This document shows, one piece after another, positions 27,401 to 37,934 of a stretch of 64,000 nt of DNA. The translations under genes and the position numbers were made by a program. Source of the stretch: Misgurnus anguillicaudatus (Eukaryota > Chordata > Actinopteri > Cypriniformes > Cobitidae). The stretch is taken from the NCBI RefSeq assembly GCF_027580225.2, contig NC_073351.2, forward strand, positions 9,218,501 through 9,282,500, in the 5' to 3' direction. The stretch's first letter is position 1; the number at the start of each line of letters is the position of its first letter. The notes under the pieces are model-generated. The model ran no database searches. It saw only the letters and a program-made list of their open reading frames with translations, and was not told the origin of the DNA.

Positions 27401-28577
27401 ATGACATCATTAGCACCTCTAGCTGTGTACACATGCACATCTCACAGAATACAGAAATGCAAACATGCACTGAGGTGTCAGATGGGTCAATAAATCAGCA
27501 AGATATCAAACATATAGTACAACAAAATATTATGTAAGGTAACAGGACTTTTCCATACCCTGATGCTTAGGTCATAACTTTGGATTCACAAAAAAAATGC
27601 ATGCAAACAAATATATAAATACTTTTTATATATCCTTTTAGATCTTTGCTATAACATATTTTAATAGACCATTCACATTTTATTGAGGCAATTGTCAACA
27701 TTGTTATATTTATATATTAAAGGGTATTGCCCTTTTGTTCAGCTATACAAGAGTTATTTCTTTTATTACATTTATCCTCACGCTTTACGTCTCCTTGAAA
27801 TTTACCCCGTGACCTGTATTTTTCCGGCACTATTTTATCATTATTCAAATGGGTTCTGTCATCAACCTGGGAAATAAGCAAAAAAGCACGGTCAAGCACA
27901 AAAGCTGTGTGTTTTCGTATCCGGCCAGACAGGTTAAGCCACTGGGCTGGATGAAAGAGAAACTCTGAACTTGCAAAACAGGAGATACTTCATTGGCTGG
28001 CAGCACCTGGTTGAATATGATGTGTGCCAGGACTGATAGAGTATCCACACGGTGCAGATCAGCTCCGAGCCTATCTCCAAGGTCACACTACACCACTCCC
28101 ATTGTGCTGAAGAGAATTACGTGCTCAAAATAAGATGAAGCCGTTTAATGTCTTTGAAGGAGGAAATGGGATTGCGGGCATGTTCTGGGGAGGTTAAAGT
28201 GCTATCCTCTGATGTTCTGGCAGAGTAATTTGTGTGTCTCTTTCTTGAAAATTATTAATAGTGGGGCTTGCAAAGCCAAGCATCACTATTGCAATTACTC
28301 ATACTTAAGGTTAGGGATTTGAACCGGCCGTAAGTATTAAACTTTAGCACATAACTTGTCCCGCAGGTTTGTGCTGCAACCCTGAATAATACCTCGAATC
28401 ATACGGGCTATTGAAGAGAACTTTTCTAAGTGACTGACTTATCCTGTTCACCTGGTGTAGGATAAATGAGGCAATAAGCCATTGTAGTACTTTAAATGTG
28501 ATACTAAAGTCTTATGCAGGGACCAGAATATCAAAGAGATGCTGCGATGAGATATTTTGACTGGGGTTAGTACACTC
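21500..28577. other. long repeat-poor stretch; no gene recognised
   Basis: Apart from an AT-rich segment (21.5-21.8 kb, short TA run near 21695-21712), this 7-kb stretch has few recognisable TEs, unlike the rest of the window. No exon with splice sites and a protein family was found. Homeodomain-like AT motifs and octamer-like strings near 26.04-26.34 kb make it a plausible place for conserved non-coding elements. Confidence 0.4.
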
Positions 28578-28857
28578 CCTACTGGAAAATCCAGCTAAGA
28601 CCAGCATGAGCTGGTAGCTGGTTTAAGATGGCAGTAGCTGGTTTAACCTGGTCCTCCCAGCCTGGCAAAGTTGGTCAAGCTGGTGAGACCAGCTTAAACC
28701 AGCTTACCAGTTTATGCTGGTTTTAGCTGGTCTTTCAGTTTGGTTTTAGCTGGTTTTGCTTGTGTAGCAAGCTGGTCTAGCTGTGTTTTGGTCACTTTTT
28801 AGCTGGTCTAATTGGTCTACTCCCAGCTTGGTATCAGCTGGGTTTTTTTAAGTAGGG
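28578..28857. mobile_element. palindromic MITE rich in CCAGCT/AGCTGG
   Basis: Ends CCCTACTGGAAAATCCAGCT and AGCTGGG(T)nAAGTAGGG are inverted relatives. The interior is a dense series of AGCTGGT and ACCAGC words that can form many stems. A typical teleost foldback repeat. Confidence 0.72.
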
Positions 28858-28890
28858 CTGTCAGAAAAAAAAGTAAAATAAATGATCCCT

Positions 28891-29106
28891 ACAGTCTAAA
28901 AAATGCAGGATTATTTCAAACCCAACGTTAGGTCAAAAAGGGATGAGCCGTTGGGTTAAATTAACAAAGAAAATGTTTATATTTTACCCAACAATGGCTT
29001 AAAACAACCCACCATTTGGGGTTGAAACAGCCTAACATAATGGGCTGGGTTTGTGTCTTTGTGACCCTACGCTGGGTTAAAAAATAGCACAGCAACCCAG
29101 AGTGTA
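28891..29106. repeat. MITE-like repeat with GGGTTA/AACCCA words
   Basis: Begins ACAGTCTAAAAAATGCAGG and ends GCAACCCAGAGTGTA. The interior has repeated AACCCA/TGGGTT words. No ORF. Abuts the next element directly. Confidence 0.6.
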
Positions 29107-29247
29107 GCTGTCGCTGGGGCATTACCCTTTAAAAAGGTCCTAAAATCTACAATTTAGGTATACATTTGGTACCAATATATACCTTTGAGGTTCTTATATA
29201 AAGTATCTTTAGCTACAAAGGTGAAAGGGTACCGCCACAGTGATAGC
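29107..29247. mobile_element. short TIR MITE (GGTACCCTTT ends)
   Basis: The left end CTGGGGCATTACCCTTT is matched by the inverted right end AAAGGGTACCGCCACAGTGA. About 141 bp, no coding. Confidence 0.62.
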
Positions 29248-32200
29248 TAGGGACAATTTTTCAACAGTGCTCTGTGTGACAATCGCAGTTGTATGGATAC
29301 GAATATATAATAAAGTTTACGTTAATCACAATGTGACTTTCAGAAATGTTATATGCCCGACAGGCAGATTCGTTTTTGGCAAACTACTTCACATAAAAAC
29401 GTGACAGACAAGCTGAATCTTGTTCAGTTCAAAGCCGAAATGTTTTTTTTTAACTCTCCAATGACGATAAAGCACCCCTCAGCTCCAACAACCTTCTCCT
29501 TCTTTACAAGACTGAATAGCATCAAGCTCTGCACTAATATGGGGTTTTTACACTTATTTTTAATGCATGATGATTTGTGGATGTTGGAATTGACTTGAAA
29601 GTTCACATCAGGACAGTTTGAGGTTTGGCAGTGTTCGGGAATTTAAGATCGGTGCCAGGAAATGGACGTTTTTCATTATCCCTAGTCTGGATCATTACAT
29701 TTGCATTCTCACACTGACCATTATCCTTCAATTTCATTGTTTTCACAGAGAAATATAAAAAGACCCTCACCAATAAGAATGTCAATAACACTGTATTATT
29801 TTTGACTTGAGTACAGGACGGGACCTTTAAAGAAATGGTTCACAATATTTAATCATCATTTACCCACATGCGTGTCATTCCAACCCCATAATATTATTTC
29901 CATCCACCACATCCTTTCATCCGAAAAAATTCCATACTGAAGAAAGTCCATACTTCTGTTTCACATACCATTAACTGAAGAAGAAGATTTATATTGCCAG
30001 ACTTATTGCATACCTACTGCATTTCATGGATAAAAGGACCAATTTGACATAAGGAGATAGACCCATTTGGCATTTAAGCATGGCACTTTCTATATGGTGT
30101 TCAGACAGGCAGGGCAGTCACCCACTTTTGTGTATACACCAAAAGAAGATGGCAGGACGCTGTATTATTGGGGTCCTGATGAAGCAGCGATGGAGATGCA
30201 TCAGGCCGGCGGTGTGTGTGTTTGCGTGTGTACGGCCAGACAGGTGTTCATTCAATAGCTGTCCCACTTCTCTGACCTTAAAGCTTTTAATCAGATCTGT
30301 CTGAGAGACCATCAATCCCTTCAAAGCACAACAGCAGTGGAGAGACGGAGAGGAAGGGTTGCGAGCACATGCACAGGGTTTGCATTTTGACAGAATGCTT
30401 AAACAGGGGAAGGTTATATTTCAGCAGCTAGAGAGCTATTAAGTCAATTAGGTTTTAATGTTTTAGTACAGAATTTGTGTGGTTTATAATGTAGACCTAC
30501 CAGATGCACAGCGGTCTTTGTGGTTTTCAATGTAGCAGATAAAGAACAATGCAGTCTCTTGGACCATTCCACCCACACTTACCCTTAAGTGGCCAACAAA
30601 ACATCAGATTTTTTTCCTAAATAATACAGTTGTGTTTAGTAGTCTAAAGTAATTGTGAGAGAGATAGATTTATACTGTCAGAAAAAGACTAAAGGATCGA
30701 TTCGACATAAGTGACACATTGATGATGTCAGTTTTGGGAAAGTACAGAATCTGAAAAAAAAACAGGTAATAAATTAACATCCAAATCACAGACTGACTAA
30801 AATATAGAGTAAAAAAATGCTTTTCAGTGGTAATGCAAATGTTCCAATCGTGCCTTATTTGCCAAATTTGCCTGCACAGCTCAATCTAAACCATTACCGT
30901 GAAGTGAATAAACCCCCCCAAGCAAGTTTCCCATTTTCTCCCAACTGAATTGCAAATGTGTAATGATTGTAGCGACTCCCACTGCATTATCCAGGTGGGC
31001 AACTCACGTTGGCAGAGATTTGAAACGAAGCTGCTATTATATGCAAAATTTGGGGGTGTCTTAAAACGAGCTATACAAATTCAATCACTTGTTGCCGCAG
31101 TGAAGGCAACGTGTGAGCCGTTTCCACCAGAATACAGTTTGTTCTATGAGAGGAAATGATGATGGCTTTAATTCTTTGCTGCTAGCAAAGCCGCAACGCT
31201 CAGTTTGGCAAGACTGCGCCTGATTTAAAGTTCTTCCGAGCGGTTCGTCTGCGCTCGCGAGCTTGAGTGAGTGACAGTAATTTCAATCCGAGCTAATTGC
31301 GTTGTTGAATCTCTCTTCGAGTCCCTTTCTCGCTCGCTTCAGGGCCTCTGATCAATAGTAATACGCTATTGTGATGTGTCAGCTAGGCCTATTTATTTAT
31401 ATATTTATCCTATTCTTTCTTTATCAAAGGGTAGCAGACGAAAAGCAGGTTCTATTCATGCAGGATTGTCTCACCCCACCTCGGTAGACCCGTGGGTTTG
31501 TTTGCATTCATGAGGCAGGTCGGGGGAATTGACGCAGTCTAGAGTTTAACTAGCTAGCATCTTAGAGACAGAGGGAAATTACAGTGCAGCTTTGACGTCC
31601 GTTCGAAAAGAAGCTTCAGATGTGCTGTCGATGCGTCTATGGCGAAACAGACGGGAACTCTGCAATTATCCCTTATAGCCTTAGTTAAATCTTTTTAGTC
31701 ATCGTGTACTCTTTGTCAACTAAGAGCTATTTCATATTCCTGTCTCGGATCTTAAATCTTCAAGTAAAGAATAAAGCACACGGTTGGATTCATCTTAATG
31801 TCCTTCTGCTGTAATCTAGCTGTTTTGAAGAGTCTACCACTTAAGAACCTTTGATTTCAGCCCTAGCGCGCAGTCCCACCAGTCCATTTCCTTGTTTTTT
31901 AGCCGATACCCTCCTTTGCGGGCCCACCCACTCTGTTGCTTTCAGACGACCAACGCAATTACTCCAGGCCTGCTTTTTTGATGAAGTAATGAGGCACTTC
32001 TGCTGCGATTTTCCTTCACCACATTGTGTTCGGTAGGGTTCTAAGCCCCGTATGAAAACACACGATGGCTCTTTGTACAGGATCTATAGGCACCTCATGG
32101 CCTTCATTTCAATTTACATCCCTGGACTTCTGAGACCTTGTGGGGAACAGCGTAACTCATTCCACCCATCGTCGCTCTCAGACTTTCTCCTCTCCTAAAC

Positions 32201-32295
32201 CTGTGGTTTTGTGGTTCCTCGTCTTCATCTCCAAGCCAGATTCTTCATTTAATTGAAAGCCAAAAGTGCTTCAGTGTTTAACTCTTAAAAAATAC
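29248..32295. other. no gene; one degraded MITE arm
   Basis: 29825-29950 is a diverged left arm of the AGGGATAGTTC foldback family (TTTAAAGAAATGGTTCAC, ATTTACCCACATG). The rest shows no exon. 31160-31380 is relatively GC-richer, unique-looking DNA. Confidence 0.4.
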
Positions 32296-32299
32296 TTAA

Positions 32300-32528
32300 A
32301 GGGATAGTTCACCCAAAAATAAGAAAATACATAATTTATTCATTCGTGTCGTTCAAAATTTATACATAAGAGAAGATATTTTGGAAAATGTCTCAGTGGT
32401 TTTGTGTCTATACTATGGAAGCCAGCGTTTCGCTACAAACGTTCTTTGAAATATCTACTTTCTGCTGAAGAAAGCCTTGAACGACATGGGGGTGATTAAA
32501 TAATTTTGGGATAAACTATCACTTTCAC
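32300..32528. mobile_element. foldback MITE (AGGGATAGTTC ends), copy 2
   Basis: Left end AGGGATAGTTCACCCAAAAA preceded by TTAA (32296-32299). The right end is a diverged inverted copy (GGGATAAACTATCACTTT) without a clean TTAA. Shorter than copies 1 and 3. Confidence 0.75.
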
Positions 32529-33324
32529 TAAAAGTCCCTGAAGTTGGATCTGTTTTAAAATAAACTGTTCTTGTTTTGGCTAAGATGATATCAGAATGCA
32601 GCAAACAGCCAGTCACTGTACACTACTGTGTGCCGCTGTTCATCTAATGACCGCAAAGCTGTTTTGTGAGGTTTAAAATGAAGAAAAATCTCACCGGAAT
32701 ATCACGTTTCGCCATCGCACCGCAGACTGCTGGGTTTGCGGATGAACACGTATTAAGATAGATATTGTGTCATTAAGATCAAGTTTCCTCTGCTCTTTGA
32801 TGTGCGACCTGCAATAATAACCTACAGTGTAGGGAATGAGAATATCTGACAGAATTCTGGAAAGTTCAGCTGACTAGAACAAAAGTACCATTGACATTTT
32901 TAAAGAACTATTGTAGAGAAAACTGGATCCTGGACCTAGATATGGTGTGCATTGGACTTTGGTACGTATGTGTGTGTGTGTGTGTGCATGGATATGGGAA
33001 AGTTCTAAAATGTGGTGTGTGTGGAAATATTGGGAAAGGGGGATGGACGTCCCCTCTACCCAGCTGGGCAGCACATGCTCTGGAGACTGAAGAAATGTGG
33101 TGAACATTCTGTGGGTTGTGTGTGGAGAATGGAGTACTTCCAAAGAGCCATTGGAAAGATCCACTGCGGTCATGGTCGCGGAAATAGTACAGCCCCATAC
33201 CCCTACAGAAACAGGGAACTGTTTAAGCCTCACCTCTTTGCTTTACTTTCCCATACCTCTCTTTATATTCAACATTTAGAGATTTTTGTCGGGCCAAATG
33301 TTTGTGTGATTTTGCGCAACCGAT
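32529..33324. other. no gene; TG microsatellite
   Basis: A (TG)n run at about 32968-32986 generates overlapping low-complexity ORFs on both strands. No protein family. Confidence 0.5.
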
Positions 33325-33804
33325 GCGGTATTGTAAGAGAAATGTCCATATATTAAACTTTATAAACGACAATAACTAGCTTCTAGTAATGATGCCATCT
33401 TGGACTTCACTGCACAACGTACCCATGGCAACAAATGCACACTACACTAAAACTCTCTTTTGAATCCAAGATGGCGCCATTACTGAAAGCTAGTTATTAC
33501 AGTTTATAAAGTTTGAAATCTAGATTTTTTTTACAATATTGCTTCAATTACCTGGAAAAGACTTTTATTAACCCCTGTAAGCCATGTGAATTACCTATGT
33601 GAATGATAAATGCACTTTTTGGGGGTTAAAGTCATAAGTCGTCCCCTGATTCCTGTTTCCTACCATTATAAAGCTTGGAAAAGCATTTACTAAAATAACT
33701 CCACATGTGTTCGTCTCAAAGATAATGTACATATGTATCTCAGATTGCTTGAGGGTGAGTAAATCATGGGGTAATTTTAATATTTGGCTGAAGTATCACT
33801 TTAA
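33325..33804. mobile_element. foldback MITE related to 61638-62955, left-truncated
   Basis: Shares with the intron-5 element the central stem ATAACTAGCTTC ... GAAAGCTAGTTATTAC, the segment TTACTAAAATAACTCCACAT, and the right end GGCTGAAGTATCACTTTAA. The left terminal arm is absent. Confidence 0.75.
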
Positions 33805-36451
33805 CCCCTTTAAAAACCAGGACAGCATCAGCTAAATTATATTCCCAAAGCACTTTTGCTTTTATATCCTTGTGATCTTCTCAAATCCAAGATGACACAT
33901 CAGTTGGTGACATTCACATACTAGTCCAGTCACATACTAACACTACACATGTTAATTGTGACGGTTGGGTTTCTCTCACTATCCCAGTAGGAGTGTAAAT
34001 TCCCAACTGGACATGCTAATGGATAAATCTGCCGTGTCGCATGATTAAAAGAAAGCAGTGTTGCCCACCAGTTCCAGTGATCTGTTTCCACAGCACTGCT
34101 ATGTAATTAATCATGCTCTTTGATATTAGATGGACACGTTCGTGTTTTTCTACAGATCATTAAAAATGGATGAATCTCTCGATGTGGCATCTCTCTAAGA
34201 CGTCTCAATGAAGCTCTTTCATCAGTAAGAGATGCAGAAGGGGGCCTGGAGATTTCAGAAGCACGTCACATCAAATATTGATTATCTGTTCTCTTTTTGT
34301 TTTGAGATCGACCTGCCTATCAGGGGGTTGTGTTACTGGCAGTCACAGGAACCTTGGGAACTTGGAAAGCTATTCGCGTGTTAAAAGTGATTAGAGTCAT
34401 GTTTGATGCCTGATAAGTGAGCCATTTGGTGCTGTCGATTAATTCTTCTGTTTTAGCATTCAGACCAGCATTTCATAGTGAGCAACACTTTATTATGATA
34501 CTGTATTTTGGTACAGTTGACATATGAAGTCAACAATGAAACACTATTACCAGTTTTTGGTTTTGTTAGTTTTGTGATGCATATTTCTACCACAAATAGA
34601 TCAGCGCAAATAAATAAATGAATACAAGTCATTTTGCAGAATTCTTGGCAGGTCATTTGGCATTGCTTGGAATCGAGCACTGTTTATTTGAAGCTTTCCA
34701 GACTGAAATTTTTACTATTAAGATGATGGACAGAGAGAGGATTTGTCATGCATGGCCGTCCTTGGTGTATTCCCAAGCGCCGCTTTTGGCTGGACTTGAA
34801 ATATTTTTTTTTCTGCTGGATGTGCTGAGTAGACAATACAGCCCAAGGTGCACTGGGGCCATAGGCTCTGCAGCACACACACATTCATATACAAACACAC
34901 ATACACACACACACAACAGATTTGCACTAGGCAATGAATTTGTGGGCTTGTGTCGCATTGCATGCTGTTGCATGACACATAACTTACTGAGATCCTTTAG
35001 AGGTATTATTAATGTTGAGTAGGCATTTCTATAATGCTGTTATTATTATTATTTATAAACCCTAGAAGAGGCAAAGCTCTGGAATAAAAAATGCTTGGAC
35101 AGATGCTTTCTCTCATAAAAAGTGTGACAATATTTACCCTTCTTTTTACAAATTGGTTTTTCTACATAGTTTTTAAGCACTGCTTACTGCTATCCAGTTT
35201 TTCACTTAAAATTCTTAAAAAAAAAAATCTCTTTCTCAATTTCCTTGAACTCGTATACGATTTATATCTGTCCCACCGCTATCCTCCAGACACAACATGC
35301 ATTTGAGGTGTAATCCATTACTTACGGCTCACCAGTAATAGCCACGGTCACATTATTTATTGATTAGATAGTTTCACATGAAGACATCTAGCAGCAGTTA
35401 TTGATTTTATGCCTTAGGATATTGCTGCATTATTGAAAAATTGCCAGCTCTGATCATTTAACGCTCACAGGTGTATTTATTTGGCAATGTGGGCATTAAA
35501 AGATTAATTATACTTTGTTCATTATTTCTAAATTCCTAGACATTTACTATGACTCAAAGGCTTTTGCGCACCTTGTAGGGGTTGTTTGGTTATATGTTGG
35601 TCGTAAATCACCCGCCGTGATACAGTGGTCACGTTTGTGTTGTTAATATCCACAGGGGGTTGTGTCTCTTTAAAACGTCCCAGTTTGCTAAGTCGTTTTT
35701 CTAGTTGGTTATGTTATTAGTAGCTGGCAACCATTTGCTCCTTTCTCAACAACTTACACATGCACAAATGCATTAAATGATACACTCAAACATGTATATA
35801 CGCATACTTATAAACACACTCTATCTGTCACTCTTCTCTGTGTACTACAACAAAAGCTTTCTATTGAATGAGGTCATCAATAATTTAGCCACATTTTTTC
35901 CCCTTAATGCATTTATGCATGCATTTATGTATTGCATGGCAGCTGATGCCGTTTTATTTTTCTGGCTGATGCCTAGTTTCTGTCACGCTTTTGCAAATAA
36001 GCAGGAAGTTTTATGTGTAGTCATGTTGTTGCCCTTTGCAATCATTAACTAGGTGGGTTTCAACGAACCTAACAGCCCGTGACTTCTCGAAAACTGACAG
36101 GTGGTGTGTTATCTCGTATCTGGATGATGACATCAGCTGTTAGAGCGAGTGCTAACGGATCCTGTTTGTTCTCTTTTTCCTCCGTCCAACCGAAACCATG
36201 ACAGAATCCCTGTTTACATATCAAAAAGAGAGAGAGAAAGAGAGCGTTAGTAAGCACAACTTGTTTCCTCGTCTTGTATCGGTTGTTTTACCGTTGACCT
36301 CTTTTGGGCGTCTTTTCCAATAACTATGCATAATAGTTTGTTTGCTTAATGCTTTGTATTCTTAGAAATGTTCTCACGGCCATTAAACTTGGGACTGTCT
36401 TGTCTGGTGATCGTAACGTGGCAATTTCACAGCCCGGGAAATAAACAAAAT
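33805..36451. other. no gene recognised
   Basis: Intron-like DNA with a CA microsatellite (about 34876-34917) that produces overlapping spurious ORFs. Confidence 0.45.
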
Positions 36452-36474
36452 TATAAAATTTTCCAAAAATTTTT

Positions 36475-36534
<60 letters not shown>

Positions 36535-36557
36535 AAAAATTTTTGGAAAATTTTATA
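36452..36557. repeat. perfect 106-bp palindrome with (TA)26 core
   Basis: Each 53-base arm is the exact reverse complement of the other, with no spacer. From outside in: TATAAAATTTTCC, AAAAATTTTTTAAC, then TA dinucleotides from 36479 to 36530. Symmetry centre between 36504 and 36505. Confidence 0.92.
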
Positions 36558-36569
36558 TATATATATAAT

Positions 36570-37803
36570 TCTTAAATTAAGATGCTTTTCTTGATGAGCA
36601 AAACGACCCAAGAAAATAAGTCTACACTGTAAAAAATTTGCTGCAATTTTGCAGCTGGTTGCCAGTAATTTACTGTAGAAGATTAAGTCTAAAAATGTTT
36701 CATGTTCATTTAACTTCGAACAAAATGTTGCCAGTAAATAACATAAATGTAAAATCTACGTTAAGTTACTGGCAGCTTGTTGCCACACTGCAAAAAAAAT
36801 TTGCTGTAATTATGCAGCTGGTTGCCAGTAACTTACTGTAGAAGATAAAGACTAAAAAAAGTCATGTTCATTTAACTTTGAACAAACTGTTGCCAGTAAA
36901 TAACATAAATGTAAAATCTACAGTAAGTTACTGGCAGCTAGTTGCCAGTAATACCCAGTAATACTGTAATTTCTACAGAAATTTTTTACAGTGTAGTGTT
37001 TAGACCAAAAATATTAAATGCAAGTGATTTTGTGCATAAAACAAGCAAAAAATCTGCCAATGCGGTAAGCAAATTTTTCTTTAATTTTTCTTGAATTTAG
37101 TGTTTAAGAAAAATGTTTTTTTCTTGTTTTCAGTAAAAATATCTAAAAATTCTAAAATTAAGATGCTTTTTTTGATGAGCAAAACGACACAAGAAAATAA
37201 GTCTAGTTTTTAGACCAAAAATATTAAATGCAAGTGATTTTGTGCATAAAACAAGCAAAAAATCTGCCAATGCAGTATGCAAATTTTTCTTGAATTTTTC
37301 TTGATTTTAGTGTTTAAGAAAAATGTTCAAGATTTTTTTTACTTACCCCATTGGCGGTTTTTTTTTTTTTTTTTTGCTTGTTTTGTGCACAAAATCACTG
37401 GTTTTAGAACAAATGTCTAAAAATTGTTAAATTAAAATGCTTTTTCTTGATGAGCAAAATTACCTAAGAAAATAGGTCAAGTTTTTAGACAAAATATATC
37501 AAATATAAGTGAATTTTAGCTTAAAACAAGCTAAATATATGCCAAAGGGGTGAGAAAAAAATCTAAAAATAAGTTTACGTTTTTCTTAAAAGCTTAATTC
37601 AAGAAACATGTTCTTACCCCATTGGCAGATATTTTGCCTGTTTTAAGCACAAATTCACTTAAATATGTATATTTTTTTTCTAAAAACTAGACTTATTTTC
37701 TTAGGTCAATTTGCTCATCTAGAAAATTTATTTTGATTTAAGAATTTCTAGATATTTGTGCTAAAAACAAGGCAAAAATACTAAGAAAGTCATTTTTGCC
37801 GTG
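36570..37803. repeat. multi-copy foldback element with tandem left arms
   Basis: Units sharing GATGAGCAAAACGAC, AAGAAAATAAGTCTA and TTAGACCAAAAATATTAAAT start near 36580, 37161 and 37435. They are followed by an inverted counterpart (AACTAGACTTATTTTCTTAG near 37685). This is a foldback TE whose left arm has been tandemly multiplied (unit steps about 210 and 274 bp after removing the insertion at 36625-36993). Confidence 0.75.
36625..36993. mobile_element. tandem-dimer MITE with TA target duplication
   Basis: Begins CACTGTAAAAAATTTGCTG and ends AATTTTTTACAGTG, flanked by TA at 36623-36624 and 36994-36995. Two head-to-tail units lie inside: the first (36625-36783) is 3'-shortened, the second (36784-36993) is full. 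Both contain CAGCTGGTTGCCAGTAA and GTTACTGGCAGCT. A TA duplication suggests a Tc1/mariner-type origin. Confidence 0.85.
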
Positions 37804-37886
37804 TATATATAGTTGTGATTAGCAGCAAAAATACAATCTTTTGTTGGCTTTAGTGAGTATATTTTACAAATTCTAATTCATATCCA

Positions 37887-37934
37887 TTTACATTTATGCA
37901 TTTGGCGGATGCCTTAATCCAAAGTGACAGTGGT
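37887..37934 (-). repeat. SINE/LINE 3'-core fragment
   Basis: ACATTTATGCATTTGGCGGA then GCCTTAATCCAAAGTGACAG matches the conserved 3' core shared by DANA/HE1-type SINEs, in antisense. Only about 48 bp remain. Confidence 0.7.

Noticed and set aside
34618..35022. 134-codon ORF
   Set aside because: Runs through a CA microsatellite and has no family; the opposite strand is open for the same reason.
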